NCBI GenBank assembly: GCA_021778845.1
Contig: JAJYBU010000007.1
Coordinates: forward strand, 1 to 64,000
DNA: 64,000 nt
From: Acidobacteriota bacterium
GTDB taxonomy: Bacteria; Acidobacteriota; Terriglobia; Terriglobales; Acidobacteriaceae
Direction: 5' to 3'
The position numbers and the translations under genes were made by a program. Within the stretch, counting starts at the first letter, position 1; each line of letters begins with the position of its first letter. The notes below the pieces were generated by a model. The model searched no databases, was not told where the DNA came from, and saw only the letters and a program-made list of their open reading frames with translations. Shown here one piece after another: positions 30,958 through 40,378 of this stretch.

Positions 30958-33393
30958 CTACCGCTCCGGCGAAATCCTCAGCGGCGTGCCCGGCGCAGGC
31001 GGTCCATCGTCACCGGGCAGGTTCTTCTTGCGACGCTTCACCGGCGGCGCCGAATTCGGGCCCTTCTGCTTGCGCCCATTCTTCCTTCCGTTCGGCACCT
31101 CGATAACGGCCCGCATCCAGTAGTTTCCCTGCTCGTCCACTTCGACGCCGTGGGTCTCGCGCTCGAAGCCCGGGAAGCGCTTGCCAAACTCCTCCATGGC
31201 CATGATCAGCTTGATGACAGGACTCTCCGGGCCGCCCAACCGCTCACCCGGCATGCTCATCGGAATACCCGGCGGATACGGCACCAGCATCACCGCCGCA
31301 ATGCGCCCGGCCATCTCCGCGAAGCGTACCTTCTCGGTCTCGCCGCGCAACAGTTTCTGATACGTCTGCGCCGGTGTCAGCACCGGATCGAAGTCCTCAT
31401 CAGCGGCTGCGTTTACGAGCGTGGAAAGATTGAGCTGCTGCATCACCGCATGCATCTCGTCACTCAACTCTTTCAGCGTGACGTTGCGATAACGCGCTGG
31501 ATACTTCGACACGAGTTCCGGCAGTGCCTCTTCCAGCGGAGCCTCGCTGTCATAGAGCCGTTTGAACTCAAACAGGTTCTCCAGCAGCGCTCCCCACTTG
31601 CCTTTACTGGTGCCGACAGAGAACAGCACGAGCACGGTGTAGTCGCCGGTGCGTGCGATTTCTACGCGGCGTCCGTCGAGGAACTCCGTCAGAATCGCCG
31701 CCGGAATACCCCAATCGTCCACCACACCCTGCGCGTTAACGCCGGGCGAAAGAATGGTGACCTTCGCCGGATCGAGCATGCAGTAGTCGTCGGCGATATC
31801 CTCGTCCTGATACCCGTGCCAATCTTCGCCTGGCTTCAGCGTCCAGGCGCTCGAGCGGTTGGTCAGCAGCCCATCCGCCGCCTCTTCGAGCAGATAGGTT
31901 TTCCCGTCCAGCGGATCGAAGACATGCTCTGGCTGGTAGAGGCGGAAGAACCAACCCTGCTCCGCCTGACGCAGCCGATGCGCAATCGAGCTCATCGCCT
32001 TACGAAAGCTGATCGCATCCTGTAGCGTCTCGCTCATCAGCGTCGGTCCGGCGGGCTCATCCATCATCGCCGCAGCCACGTCGATCGAAGCAATCAGCGG
32101 ATAGAACGGCGAGGTGCTGCCGTGCATCATGAACGCCTCATTGAACTGGTCGTAGTCCAGCGTGGCTCGAGGGCTCAGCTTAATGTGGACCATTGACGCC
32201 ATCGAAAACGCCGCCAGCATCTTGTGCGTAGACTGCGTGGAGAAGATCACGGGCCGTTCCGGCATCTCGTCCGGCACGCCCATCGCGTAGCGTCCACGAT
32301 AGATCTCGTGGAACTTCGCATAGGCATACCACGCCTCGTCGAAGTGAACGCGCGGCACGCTCTTCGCCAGTTCCTCGACCACGCGATCGACGTTGTAGCA
32401 GAGGCCGTCGTAGGTCGAGTTCGTCACCACCGCATACGTCGGCGCCTTCGATCGAGCACCTGCCGTAAACGGGCTGCGATCGATCAGCGCCTGCACATTC
32501 TCAGGGCTGAAACGCTTGATCGGCACCAGGCCAATCATCCCGTAACCATTGCGCGTCGGCTTGAAGTACACCGGCCGCGCGCCGGTCACCGTCAACGAAT
32601 GACAGATAGACTTGTGGCAGTTCGCATCGGCCAGCACGATATCGTCCTGCGCAATCACACCATGCCCGACAATCTGGTTGGAAGCCGACGAACCGCCCAG
32701 CACATAGAACGTCCAGTCCGCCCCGAAGATGCGCGCCGCATTGCGTTCGCTCTCTCCCGGAGGCCCCAGATGATCCAACCACGAACCCAGCGGCGAGGTT
32801 GAGATCCCGAGGTCGGACCGCATGATGTTCTCGCCGAAAAACTTGTGGAACTCCATCCCGATCGGATGCTTCAGATACGCAACGCCGCCCATGTGCCCCG
32901 GCGCATCCCACGAGTACGCTCCCTGATCGGTGTACTTCTTCAACTCGCGAAAGTAAGGCGGCAGCAGTTGCTCGTGATAGCGCTCCACCGCAAAGTCCAC
33001 GCGGTTGGCGATGAACGCCGGCGTGTCGCCAAAGAGATGGATGTACTCATGTACCTGCTTGACGACCTCCAGCGGCAACTCGCTGACCAGCGTCCGGTCG
33101 GCGATCAGGAAGATTGGAATCTTCTTGTTGCGCCGGCGCACGGCGCGCAGAATCTTGAGCGCGGCGCGCTCATCAAACTGGTTTTCTCCTTCGAGATCCC
33201 AGTCCAGCAGAATCGCACTATGCGATGGATCGGAGGTCACGAGTGATAACCCGTCCTCCGGCGTCGACGTCCTTACGACTTCATAGCCCTCTGCGGCAAT
33301 AGCTTCAACCAACCGCTCCATGGCGCGGTCCGAAACCGAATCCGTCCCACCCACCTCACTCGCAATCAACAGCACCCAACGACCTTCGTTCAT
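30958..33393 (-). CDS. Orn/Lys/Arg decarboxylase family protein (AdiA/LdcI-like)
   Basis: An 811-residue fold-type I PLP decarboxylase. Residues 1-135 are the receiver-like wing domain (WVLLIASEVGG...SAILLDWDLEG). The PLP domain begins around YSWDAPGHMGG and holds the Schiff-base lysine in STQSTHK and the Asp of HFDEAW. A C-terminal domain ends near residue 765 (MRAVIEVPNG). These enzymes consume cytoplasmic protons by decarboxylating arginine, lysine or ornithine, a common acid-resistance device that suits acidophilic Acidobacteria. The last 45 residues are an unusual Lys/Arg/Pro-rich tail. No amino acid/polyamine antiporter gene is adjacent. Substrate unresolved. Confidence 0.92.
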   Translation of the reverse strand: MNEGRWVLLIASEVGGTDSVSDRAMERLVEAIAAEGYEVVRTSTPEDGLSLVTSDPSHSAILLDWDLEGENQFDERAALKILRAVRRRNKKIPIFLIADRTLVSELPLEVVKQVHEYIHLFGDTPAFIANRVDFAVERYHEQLLPPYFRELKKYTDQGAYSWDAPGHMGGVAYLKHPIGMEFHKFFGENIMRSDLGISTSPLGSWLDHLGPPGESERNAARIFGADWTFYVLGGSSASNQIVGHGVIAQDDIVLADANCHKSICHSLTVTGARPVYFKPTRNGYGMIGLVPIKRFSPENVQALIDRSPFTAGARSKAPTYAVVTNSTYDGLCYNVDRVVEELAKSVPRVHFDEAWYAYAKFHEIYRGRYAMGVPDEMPERPVIFSTQSTHKMLAAFSMASMVHIKLSPRATLDYDQFNEAFMMHGSTSPFYPLIASIDVAAAMMDEPAGPTLMSETLQDAISFRKAMSSIAHRLRQAEQGWFFRLYQPEHVFDPLDGKTYLLEEAADGLLTNRSSAWTLKPGEDWHGYQDEDIADDYCMLDPAKVTILSPGVNAQGVVDDWGIPAAILTEFLDGRRVEIARTGDYTVLVLFSVGTSKGKWGALLENLFEFKRLYDSEAPLEEALPELVSKYPARYRNVTLKELSDEMHAVMQQLNLSTLVNAAADEDFDPVLTPAQTYQKLLRGETEKVRFAEMAGRIAAVMLVPYPPGIPMSMPGERLGGPESPVIKLIMAMEEFGKRFPGFERETHGVEVDEQGNYWMRAVIEVPNGRKNGRKQKGPNSAPPVKRRKKNLPGDDGPPAPGTPLRISPER

Positions 33394-33463
33394 ACACCTC
33401 TCGTTCCTTTTTCATGGTACAGTCTTCAGGTCAAAGACACACGAATTTGGAGCCCCGAACCAA

Positions 33464-33495
33464 CAAAAAGGGCACGGCCAAAAGCCGTGCCCTTG
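33464..33495 (-). terminator. Terminator of the VWFA-related gene
   Basis: On the reverse strand, AAGGGCACGGC pairs with GCCGTGCCCTT across a 5-base loop and is followed by a T run (the AAAAA at 33466-33470 on the forward strand), about 50 bases after the stop of the VWA gene. Confidence 0.85.
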
Positions 33496-33546
33496 CTCTA
33501 TGCCAGATTGACAGCTCCCCGCAGCAAATGCCGACAGGGAGACACC

Positions 33547-34491
33547 TTACTGCAGGTAAACTCCTGGGTGCACGCCGTTGGGCGCGTGGATCTTCACCCC
33601 GGGCTGATTGGTCGACAGCCTGATCTGCATCAGGGTGTCATCCTTCATGCGCGGCGCGCTCACCTTGAAGCTCAGCATGTAGCTCTGATCAATCGACTGG
33701 CGGAAGTCCTTCAGATAGGGCATCAGCGACGGCGGCGTGATCGTGCCGATATAGAACGAATCCGCTCCGGTCGCCTCTGCTACCTGCTCCAAATAGCTTT
33801 GGCCGCTGAAACTGCCCCGCGCGCGCCTTGGCCAGGACTGCCCATAGTAGATGGAGTACACCGCCACGCCTGCACGCTGCGCATCCTCCTGCGCGGTCTG
33901 CACGTAGGGGCTGTCCTGATTCATGATGGAATAGCTGCCGTTGTACGGGTCAATGCCGTTGGTAATTAACAGCACAAAGCGCGCGCCGCGCTGATTCGAA
34001 GGCCAGTTCTTCACAAAATTCGAGAGCGTAAAGTACGGGCTGCCGTCGACCCCGGCCATGGCGATGGGCATCCGCAGTTGTTTGGCCACCGCTGCATGGT
34101 CTGTGGAGAAGCCTTGGTTGCCGAGCACAATGCCATTACGCATATAGCCAACCATCACCTGTGCGCCTTGGGGAAGCGCATTGATGAAGTCCGCAAACTC
34201 GCTAAGCTGGTTGCTGAACGAAAACCGCAGCCCGTCATCGATCAGAATGGCAATCTGCTCTACCGCGGGCGGAATCGGAGCAACCGCCGTGATTGGCGTC
34301 TCGCGGCCGTCCACCTTCAACTTCAGTGAAGCCGGATCGAGCGGCACCTGATTCTTCGACTGCACCATCACCAGCGCAGTGGTTGGGAGTGGTCCCTCCA
34401 TGGGAATATCCTGGGCGAACATGGGCAGCGTTGCAACCGCCAGCCCGGCGAGCAATACAGGTGAGAACTTCCTGCAAAATATTTTGGACAT
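33547..34491 (-). CDS. Secreted VWFA-related domain protein, degenerate metal site
   Basis: A 314-residue protein starting at ATG 34491 (SKIFCRKFSPVLLAGLAVATLPMFAQ), a clear signal peptide; the in-frame ATG at 34539 would add a charged stretch before it. The von Willebrand A domain follows (VEQIAILIDDGLRFSFSNQL...FVLLITNGIDPYNG). The MIDAS DxSxS is replaced by DDGLRFS, so metal-dependent ligand binding is doubtful, unlike the paralogue at 1390. It is followed by its own terminator and lies 120 bases upstream of the decarboxylase gene on the same strand. Role unknown. Confidence 0.82.
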   Translation of the reverse strand: MSKIFCRKFSPVLLAGLAVATLPMFAQDIPMEGPLPTTALVMVQSKNQVPLDPASLKLKVDGRETPITAVAPIPPAVEQIAILIDDGLRFSFSNQLSEFADFINALPQGAQVMVGYMRNGIVLGNQGFSTDHAAVAKQLRMPIAMAGVDGSPYFTLSNFVKNWPSNQRGARFVLLITNGIDPYNGSYSIMNQDSPYVQTAQEDAQRAGVAVYSIYYGQSWPRRARGSFSGQSYLEQVAEATGADSFYIGTITPPSLMPYLKDFRQSIDQSYMLSFKVSAPRMKDDTLMQIRLSTNQPGVKIHAPNGVHPGVYLQ

Positions 34492-34564
34492 AGTCTTCCT
34501 CCGAAACCTTAGACGGGGAATTCGCCGCTCTGGTGGCATATCGCCCCCCGGTAATCGTAACCCA

Positions 34565-34597
34565 AACCCCCGGAACCTGACTGAGCCCCGGGGGGTT
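34565..34597 (-). terminator. GC-rich hairpin after the TonB-dependent receptor gene
   Basis: AACCCCCGG (34565-34573) faces CCGGGGGGTT (34588-34597), 15 bases beyond the receptor stop. No strong T run; a possible terminator for the reverse-strand receptor mRNA. Confidence 0.45.
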
Positions 34598-34611
34598 GCG
34601 GGTCATCCCCC

Positions 34612-37137
34612 CTAGTCGCCGCCCAGCCGAAGCCTCAGGCCAGTGCGAAACGTCAAAGGCAGTCCGGGGTATCCGATCGGCCCAATATGCTGGTCATTGA
34701 GCAGATTATTCAGCTGCGCAAAGTAGGTAAACCCGTGTTTCAGAGCGTAGGTTGCGCTCATATCCAGCTTCACGTAGCCGAAGTCCAGGTTGCGATTGGG
34801 CAGCAGCAGGGTGTTGCCGCCGTTCAGGTCGGAATACTCCAGAAACGTCGAATCGTCGCTGCGGCTCGCCATCGCTCCCTGGAGCGTGAGCGCCAGCCTC
34901 GACCGCGTGTACTGCACGTCGAAGTAGCCTGTATGCGGAGCTCGCCGGAACGGCCTGGCCCCCACCAGCGGACTGAAGATACCAATCGCAATGTTGGGGA
35001 AGTTGGGGTTCGCATTCGCCGTCCCCTGGGAGGCTGCGATCGCGTCGGACGAGAACGACTGCACCACACGCGTGTCCAGATACGTATACCCCCCGCGCAC
35101 CAGCAGGCTCGGTCTTGGCTGCCAGGCGATCTCGACCTCCGCACCCTGCGCTCGGAATGCCAGCGAATTTACATACGCGGTCTGGCTCTCCAGAAAAGAG
35201 ACATACGCAGCGTCCGGACTGCCTGGCGCAGGATTCGGATTCAGATTGAAATATTGCGCCAACGCCAATCCGCTGACGCCCTCGATCTGGTGATCGAAGA
35301 CGTTGTGGAAGTATCCGGCCTTGAGCACCAACTTCTCGCCACGGATGTTCTGGTCCATGCCGAGATCGTAGGTGCGCGAACGCTCGGCACCCTGCGGGGT
35401 CACCTGAAACTGCTGGATATAGTTCGTGTCGCCAGCCGCCAGCAACTCGGTGTACAAACTGTTGTACTGCATGCTCAAGGTCGGTTCCTGCACGCCGGTC
35501 GCCGCATTAGCGCGGAACCGCGTTCCGTGGAACCACCTGTGCGCGGCGCGCACCGGAACATAACTTAACCCCAGCCGCGGCGTTCCTGCAATGCCGTACA
35601 GATGATTCTTCTCCAACGCACCGCCCGCCGAGTAGAACAACCGGTTCCAGAACTCGCCTTGAAACTGCAGGTTGTATTCGAAATTCGTGCGCTGAATCTG
35701 CTCGTGCTCAACATAGTCGTAGCTCGGGTCGTAGTCATTGAACGATCCACGCTCGCGGTCATAGCGGAAGCCAAATAGTCCGATCAGGTGCGGCGAAACG
35801 CTGTAATCACTCTGGTAGTACAACTGGTCGCGGTTGCTGTCCTGATCGTAGTTATTGCCCGTGTAAAGCTGCACCTGCCCGGTCGCCGAGTAGCCATTGG
35901 CTCCGCGGATCGTCACCACATTTCCGACATATCCTGGACCATACTGCCCGGGATCGTTCTCCAGAAAATTTCCGCCCGCAGCAAACTGCTGCTCCTGCTC
36001 TCGCTTCCGCGCGATGCCATAACGCAGCAGGTTGTGCCACTTGCCGTTGTAACGGTTCTCCAGCGTGAGGCCTGCGTAGAGGTCCTGATCGCCCTGCCGG
36101 TTGTTCTGGGAGACGCCCTGAAAGTCGAACGGCCCCGGCACGCCCTCCACCGAATCCGCGTTGCGAATCGTAAAGCGCATCTGCGTGTTGCCATTGAAGT
36201 CATAGCCAATATTTATTGCCGACGTCCCCGAATGATATCTGTCCAGCGGCACTGCATTCGATGTATCCAGCCGCGAGAATGCGCCGTAATAATCCAGTCT
36301 CTGCAGCGTGCCGCCGAGCGAAACCTCGTTGTGCCACGTATACAGATCGCCCGCGTCGCCCGCGTAATTGATCACTGGCGCGAGCGTGGTCCCTCGCGGC
36401 GTCTCGATGTTGACCACCCCGGCCCCGGCGTCCGTTCCGTACATCGCGGAGTCCGGCCCCCGCACCACAACGATCTTGCTGATCGCCGCGGAACTCACCG
36501 TACCAAAATCGAACGTGCCGCCTACATCATCGGCGGGCATGCCATCGACCATTACCAGGTTTGCCGTGGAGTTGCCGCCGCGCATGAACAGGCTCGTTAC
36601 TCCGCCCGTCTGCCCGGTCTGCACCATGAAGGCTCCGGGCGTCTGCCGCATCTCGTCTATCACGCCCAGATGCAGATCCAGGGCCTCGCCCGGAATCAAG
36701 CTCACTGGCGAGGTCAACTGCGGCAGCGGCGTCGGAATACCTGTGGCGGTCACCGTAATGTCCTGGCGTACCGTGTTCGCGGCCAGCACCACATCCTGAT
36801 CGATCACATCGGTCGTGCCGCCATAGAAATCCACTCCGATCGCCGGCAGAAATCCTCCCGCCGACCCCAGCAGCGTGAACCTCCCCGCCTCCGACGATCG
36901 AATCTCAAACGACCCATCCGCGCCCGCATAGCCAATAGCAACGGCCTTGCCCGCCTGCACGAGGCGCACGTTGCCACCAGGTACAGGCCGGCCCAGCGCA
37001 TCCGTAACGTGGCCACGAACCACCACCGCCTGCGCACTGCTAGAAAGCAGAAATCCAAGAAGTGTGAGAGCAACGCGCCGGGTAATCCTCGCGCGGAAAG
37101 ATGGACTGGCCGCAATGCGGCTCAGAGACAGTTGCAT
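34612..37137 (-). CDS. TonB-dependent receptor under B12 riboswitch control (BtuB-like)
   Basis: An 841-residue outer-membrane receptor. It has a signal peptide (about residues 20-42), a carboxypeptidase-regulatory beta sandwich (VVRGHVTDALGRPVPGGNVRL, about 45-125), a TonB plug (ITVTATGIPTPLPQL... FMRGGNSTANLVMVDGMPADD... VVVRGPDSAMYGTDAGAGVVNI) and a 22-strand-type barrel ending in LRLGGD. The ATG at 37137 follows GGAGGAG; the frame is open further upstream, but that DNA is the riboswitch. Regulation by a cobalamin riboswitch makes corrinoid uptake the most likely job, like BtuB. No BtuCDF transporter is in the window. Confidence 0.92.
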   Translation of the reverse strand: MQLSLSRIAASPSFRARITRRVALTLLGFLLSSSAQAVVVRGHVTDALGRPVPGGNVRLVQAGKAVAIGYAGADGSFEIRSSEAGRFTLLGSAGGFLPAIGVDFYGGTTDVIDQDVVLAANTVRQDITVTATGIPTPLPQLTSPVSLIPGEALDLHLGVIDEMRQTPGAFMVQTGQTGGVTSLFMRGGNSTANLVMVDGMPADDVGGTFDFGTVSSAAISKIVVVRGPDSAMYGTDAGAGVVNIETPRGTTLAPVINYAGDAGDLYTWHNEVSLGGTLQRLDYYGAFSRLDTSNAVPLDRYHSGTSAINIGYDFNGNTQMRFTIRNADSVEGVPGPFDFQGVSQNNRQGDQDLYAGLTLENRYNGKWHNLLRYGIARKREQEQQFAAGGNFLENDPGQYGPGYVGNVVTIRGANGYSATGQVQLYTGNNYDQDSNRDQLYYQSDYSVSPHLIGLFGFRYDRERGSFNDYDPSYDYVEHEQIQRTNFEYNLQFQGEFWNRLFYSAGGALEKNHLYGIAGTPRLGLSYVPVRAAHRWFHGTRFRANAATGVQEPTLSMQYNSLYTELLAAGDTNYIQQFQVTPQGAERSRTYDLGMDQNIRGEKLVLKAGYFHNVFDHQIEGVSGLALAQYFNLNPNPAPGSPDAAYVSFLESQTAYVNSLAFRAQGAEVEIAWQPRPSLLVRGGYTYLDTRVVQSFSSDAIAASQGTANANPNFPNIAIGIFSPLVGARPFRRAPHTGYFDVQYTRSRLALTLQGAMASRSDDSTFLEYSDLNGGNTLLLPNRNLDFGYVKLDMSATYALKHGFTYFAQLNNLLNDQHIGPIGYPGLPLTFRTGLRLRLGGD

Positions 37138-37184
37138 AGTGTTCTCCTCCGCTTCCCCTTCGGAAGCGTGGCAGGCACAACAGC

Positions 37185-37400
37185 AGTGGAACCGGTCTCC
37201 TGACTGGCGCGATTTCAAAGCCGGCCCTTGTACGACGGATGGCTTCCCTTCCCGATGTCCATTGGATCATCAGTGGGAGCTTCCAGGCCTGCTTCACCTT
37301 GCAGCTTCATTTCAAAAACGGCAGCAGGGTGCGCGCATCACAGTTGCGGGGCAGTGGCGGAGTTTCACCGCGCTTCCCGAACATTCCTTTGCAGTAGCGT
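37185..37400 (-). promoter_or_regulatory. Cobalamin (B12) riboswitch
   Basis: Read on the reverse strand, the leader contains the conserved core GGTGAAACTCCGCCACTG (ending near 37369) continued by CCCCGCAACTGTGA, and the 3' B12 box GTCAGGAGACC at 37194-37204. These are the defining elements of the AdoCbl riboswitch family. A small GCTTCC/GGAAGC hairpin (37151-37167) lies between the aptamer and the GGAGGAG ribosome site (37144-37150), so translational control is plausible. Outer limits are approximate. The element represses its gene when B12 is plentiful. Confidence 0.95.
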
Positions 37401-37517
37401 GAAAAATAAGGCGCGTTACTTTAATGCAGCAACACAGGGATTACGGGCGTGCCTTTAGTGTACGACTTCTGCTGAGGAAATCTAAACATCTCCCGCCCGT
37501 CGCTTCCCTGCCGTTGG

Positions 37518-39116
37518 CTAATTCTCCGGCAGCACGGTGAACGGCGAACTCTCCGCCGGCATTCCCGCATTCATCGCCGTGCGCAGCATGGCTACCGTCG
37601 ACGGCAACGCCCACACTGGCGATTGCAGCTCCGGCATCGGCGCAGACTTAAAGATCCTGCTGGTCTGCTTCACCAGCCAGCGTGCCGACCGCTTCGCCTT
37701 CTTCCGCCGCGCGCTGTCAGTCGAAATCCCGGTCCCTGCGTACATCTGCCGGTACAGCTTCGACAGCATCACGAACGCCACTCTGGCCCGAAGGGTGGGC
37801 ACGCACCCCGACCGCTTCCAGATCGCGCCCCAGTTGTAGAACCTGTCCCACACCTTCTGCGTCCGCTCGCTGATCTCCGCCGAACTCATCGTCGGATGCG
37901 GCGTAAACATCTTCGGTCGCACCGCGGTCGGGATCAGCCAGTAGCGCGTGATCGGAACATCGCCCACCATCGTCGGATTTTTAGCCTGTTCCTTCTCCCA
38001 GTGCCCAAAGTCGACGGTGCCAGGGAACGGGGTCATCATTACGAACTGCGCAAACGTCACGCCCGCCTTCAGCGCCATGTCCACGGTTGCGTCGAAGGTC
38101 GCGGGCTTATCGGTCGGCAGCCCGAAGATGAATGAGCCGAGCACATGCACACCGTGCTTCTTGAACGTTTGCAACTGCCTGGCCAGCGCCTCACCCGAGT
38201 AGTTCCAGTCCTTGTAGACCGCCTTCAACCCCTCCGGCGTCACCGCCTCCACGCCCACCAGCGCTCCTTTAATATTGGCCTTCTTCATAGCGTCGAGATA
38301 CTCGCCATCTTCGCCCGCCTCCATCGTGATCTGGGTGAAGAACACCATATCCCTGGGCAGCTTCGCGAGCTCGGCCATCAACTGAAACCGCTCCGTACGG
38401 ATCGTCATCAACTCTTCCAGCTTGGCCGTATTGCCCTGCTCGCGGGCCAACCGCAGATCGGTCAAGGTCACCGGGTAAAAGTTGTCGTCGGCCAGCGCGA
38501 TGAACCGGAATCCAATCCGTCGCAGGCTGACGATCTCATCGATCACGCTCTGAAAGCGCCGCTGCCTTGGAGCCTGGCCGTCTGTCCGCCACACACTGCA
38601 GAACGAACAATGCTTCGGACATCCGCGAATGGTCTGCACCGAGGCCCACATATATTTATCGCGCGGCATCAGATCCCAGCGCGCCTGAAGGAACTGAGTG
38701 CCTTCGATTCGCCCACCCTCGTAGCGCCGCTTCGGATCTCCGGCCAGGCAATCGACAACCGCCTTGGGCCATGCAAGATCGCCGTCGCCCGTCACTACCG
38801 CATGAGCCTGCCCCTGCTCAAAGGCTTCCTCCGGAAACAGCGTCGCATGAATACCGCCGTAGACCACCCACGCTCCGCGCGCGCGCGCCATCCGTCCCAC
38901 CTCATATCCGCGCAGCGCATTGCCCGTGTGTACGCTGATCCCGACGATGTCGCCGTCCGCGATCGTCTCGGGAACAATCTGCTCGAGCGACTCATCCACC
39001 AGAATCGGGTCGCCTGCAATTGCAGGGGTCGCGGCCGCGAGCACAAACAGCCACCGCGGCGTAATTACGGCAGTACCAAAAGAATTGTCGCTCGGATTTA
39101 CGAGATGCACACTCAT
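37518..39116 (-). CDS. B12-binding-domain radical SAM protein
   Basis: A 532-residue protein. The N-terminal third (SDNSFGTAVITPRWLFVLAAATP... GISVHTGNALRGYEVGRMARARGAWVVYGGIHATLFPEEA) is a cobalamin-binding Rossmann domain of the base-off/His-off-lacking type; the middle holds the radical SAM cluster motif RGCPKHCSFC (CxxxCxxC) near residue 165, followed by ALADDNFYP. The C-terminal 200 residues resemble the extra domain of HpnP/HpnJ-like hopanoid-modifying enzymes. Such enzymes methylate unreactive carbons or rearrange lipids. A hopanoid role is possible but not proven. It sits immediately upstream of the riboswitch-controlled receptor on the same strand. Confidence 0.88.
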   Translation of the reverse strand: MSVHLVNPSDNSFGTAVITPRWLFVLAAATPAIAGDPILVDESLEQIVPETIADGDIVGISVHTGNALRGYEVGRMARARGAWVVYGGIHATLFPEEAFEQGQAHAVVTGDGDLAWPKAVVDCLAGDPKRRYEGGRIEGTQFLQARWDLMPRDKYMWASVQTIRGCPKHCSFCSVWRTDGQAPRQRRFQSVIDEIVSLRRIGFRFIALADDNFYPVTLTDLRLAREQGNTAKLEELMTIRTERFQLMAELAKLPRDMVFFTQITMEAGEDGEYLDAMKKANIKGALVGVEAVTPEGLKAVYKDWNYSGEALARQLQTFKKHGVHVLGSFIFGLPTDKPATFDATVDMALKAGVTFAQFVMMTPFPGTVDFGHWEKEQAKNPTMVGDVPITRYWLIPTAVRPKMFTPHPTMSSAEISERTQKVWDRFYNWGAIWKRSGCVPTLRARVAFVMLSKLYRQMYAGTGISTDSARRKKAKRSARWLVKQTSRIFKSAPMPELQSPVWALPSTVAMLRTAMNAGMPAESSPFTVLPEN

Positions 39117-39391
39117 CGAACCCTACCTTTCCTCGTGCGAGTACGGTAGCTTCAGTGAGTATCTTTACAATGTTACGAACTTTCAGAGTGTTCGCAGATC
39201 GCAGTTCTCCCCGCCGGGGCTATGCGGCTCATCATACATAGCCGTCAACAAGTCTGTCCTTGGCTCACGACTTGCACGATGACATTACGTTCATTCAACT
39301 GCTGCCCGAAGGACTCCATCCCCTTGTATTTACAGCTCTACACGCAGTGGATGAGAATCTCCGCGATTGCATCTACGCATCTTCTCTGGCG
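39117..39391. other. Intergenic region, no gene assigned
   Basis: This 275-base gap lies between the radical SAM start and the quinone-reductase stop. A forward open frame (39260-39598) crosses it but overlaps the reductase gene antisense and has no recognisable family or ribosome site. I see no RNA gene or strong terminator here. Confidence 0.5.
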
Positions 39392-40357
39392 CTACAGTGT
39401 CAGCAGCACCTTACCCGTCGTCCTGCGGCCTTCCAGGTCCCGATGCGCCTGCGCCGCATCTTCCAGACGATAACTTGCGCCAACGCGTACATGAAGCTCG
39501 CCCCGCGCAACCCATCCGAAGACATCCGAGGCTCTGCGCTCCAACTCACTTCGTGTCTGCACGTAGTCCTTCAGCGTAGGCCGCGTCAGGTACAGTGAAC
39601 CTGCCATCAGCCGTATTGGGTCCATCGGCGGCACTGGCCCGCTCGACGCTCCATAGAGCGCCAGCAGTCCGCGTGGCCGCAAACACTTCAGCGAATCCTC
39701 AAACGTGGTCTTGCCTACGGAGTCGTACACCACCGGCAGGCCATCTCCGTCCGTCTGCCGCTTCACCTCTTCGACAAAGCTCTCCGTGGTATACAGCACC
39801 ACCTTGTCCGCACCCGCGCCGCGCGACAACTCCGCCTTCTGCTGGGTCGAAACCGTCGTCAGCACCCGCGCTCCCAGGCGCTTCGCCATCTGCGTCATCA
39901 GCAACCCCACGCCGCCTGCGCCTGCGTGGATCAACACCGTTTCGCCAGCCCGGATCGGATGCGTGTCGTGGGACAGATAGTGCGCCGTCAGTCCTTGCAG
40001 CAGGACGGCCGCCGCCTGCTCAAAACTCATCCCATCGGGAATCTTCAGCAGGTCCGAAGCCGGTGCGCACGCAAACTCCGCATAGGTTCCACGCGTGCCA
40101 TTCCATGCCACCCGGTCGCCCACCGCGAAGCCACTCACGCCCTCGCCAAGCGAGGCAATCGTCCCCGCCGCCTCTTGCCCGGGAGTAAACGGGAGGGTTG
40201 CAGGATAGCGTCCCTCGCGCAGATACGTGTCGATGAAATTGACGCCTGCAGCCTCAACCTTGACGAGCACCTGACCAGCTCCAGGCCTGGGCGCCGGCAG
40301 TTCGACCAGCTCCATCACCTCTGGCCCACCTGTGCGTTTGATCTGTATGGCTCTCAT
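39392..40357 (-). CDS. NADPH:quinone oxidoreductase (zinc-free MDR family)
   Basis: A 321-residue medium-chain dehydrogenase/reductase of the QOR type. The N-terminal GroES-like domain has TPGQEAAGTIASLGEGV, the Rossmann domain has the NADPH motif HAGAGGVGLLMTQMAKRLGA, and no structural zinc cysteines are present. These enzymes reduce quinones or enals with NADPH. The start MRAIQIKRTGGPEVMEL is standard. It lies 21 bases after the stop of the glycosyltransferase gene on the same strand, so they may be co-transcribed, though no functional link is obvious. Confidence 0.92.
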   Translation of the reverse strand: MRAIQIKRTGGPEVMELVELPAPRPGAGQVLVKVEAAGVNFIDTYLREGRYPATLPFTPGQEAAGTIASLGEGVSGFAVGDRVAWNGTRGTYAEFACAPASDLLKIPDGMSFEQAAAVLLQGLTAHYLSHDTHPIRAGETVLIHAGAGGVGLLMTQMAKRLGARVLTTVSTQQKAELSRGAGADKVVLYTTESFVEEVKRQTDGDGLPVVYDSVGKTTFEDSLKCLRPRGLLALYGASSGPVPPMDPIRLMAGSLYLTRPTLKDYVQTRSELERRASDVFGWVARGELHVRVGASYRLEDAAQAHRDLEGRRTTGKVLLTL

Positions 40358-40378
40358 CGCTCGACCTCCTTACCGGCT

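Noticed and set aside
37138-37218. An N-terminal extension of the B12 receptor
   Set aside because: This DNA contains the riboswitch B12 box and the ribosome site, so the open frame there is not translated.
39260-39598. A 112-codon forward frame between the radical SAM and quinone-reductase genes
   Set aside because: Most of it is antisense to the conserved reductase, and the first part matches nothing I recognise.
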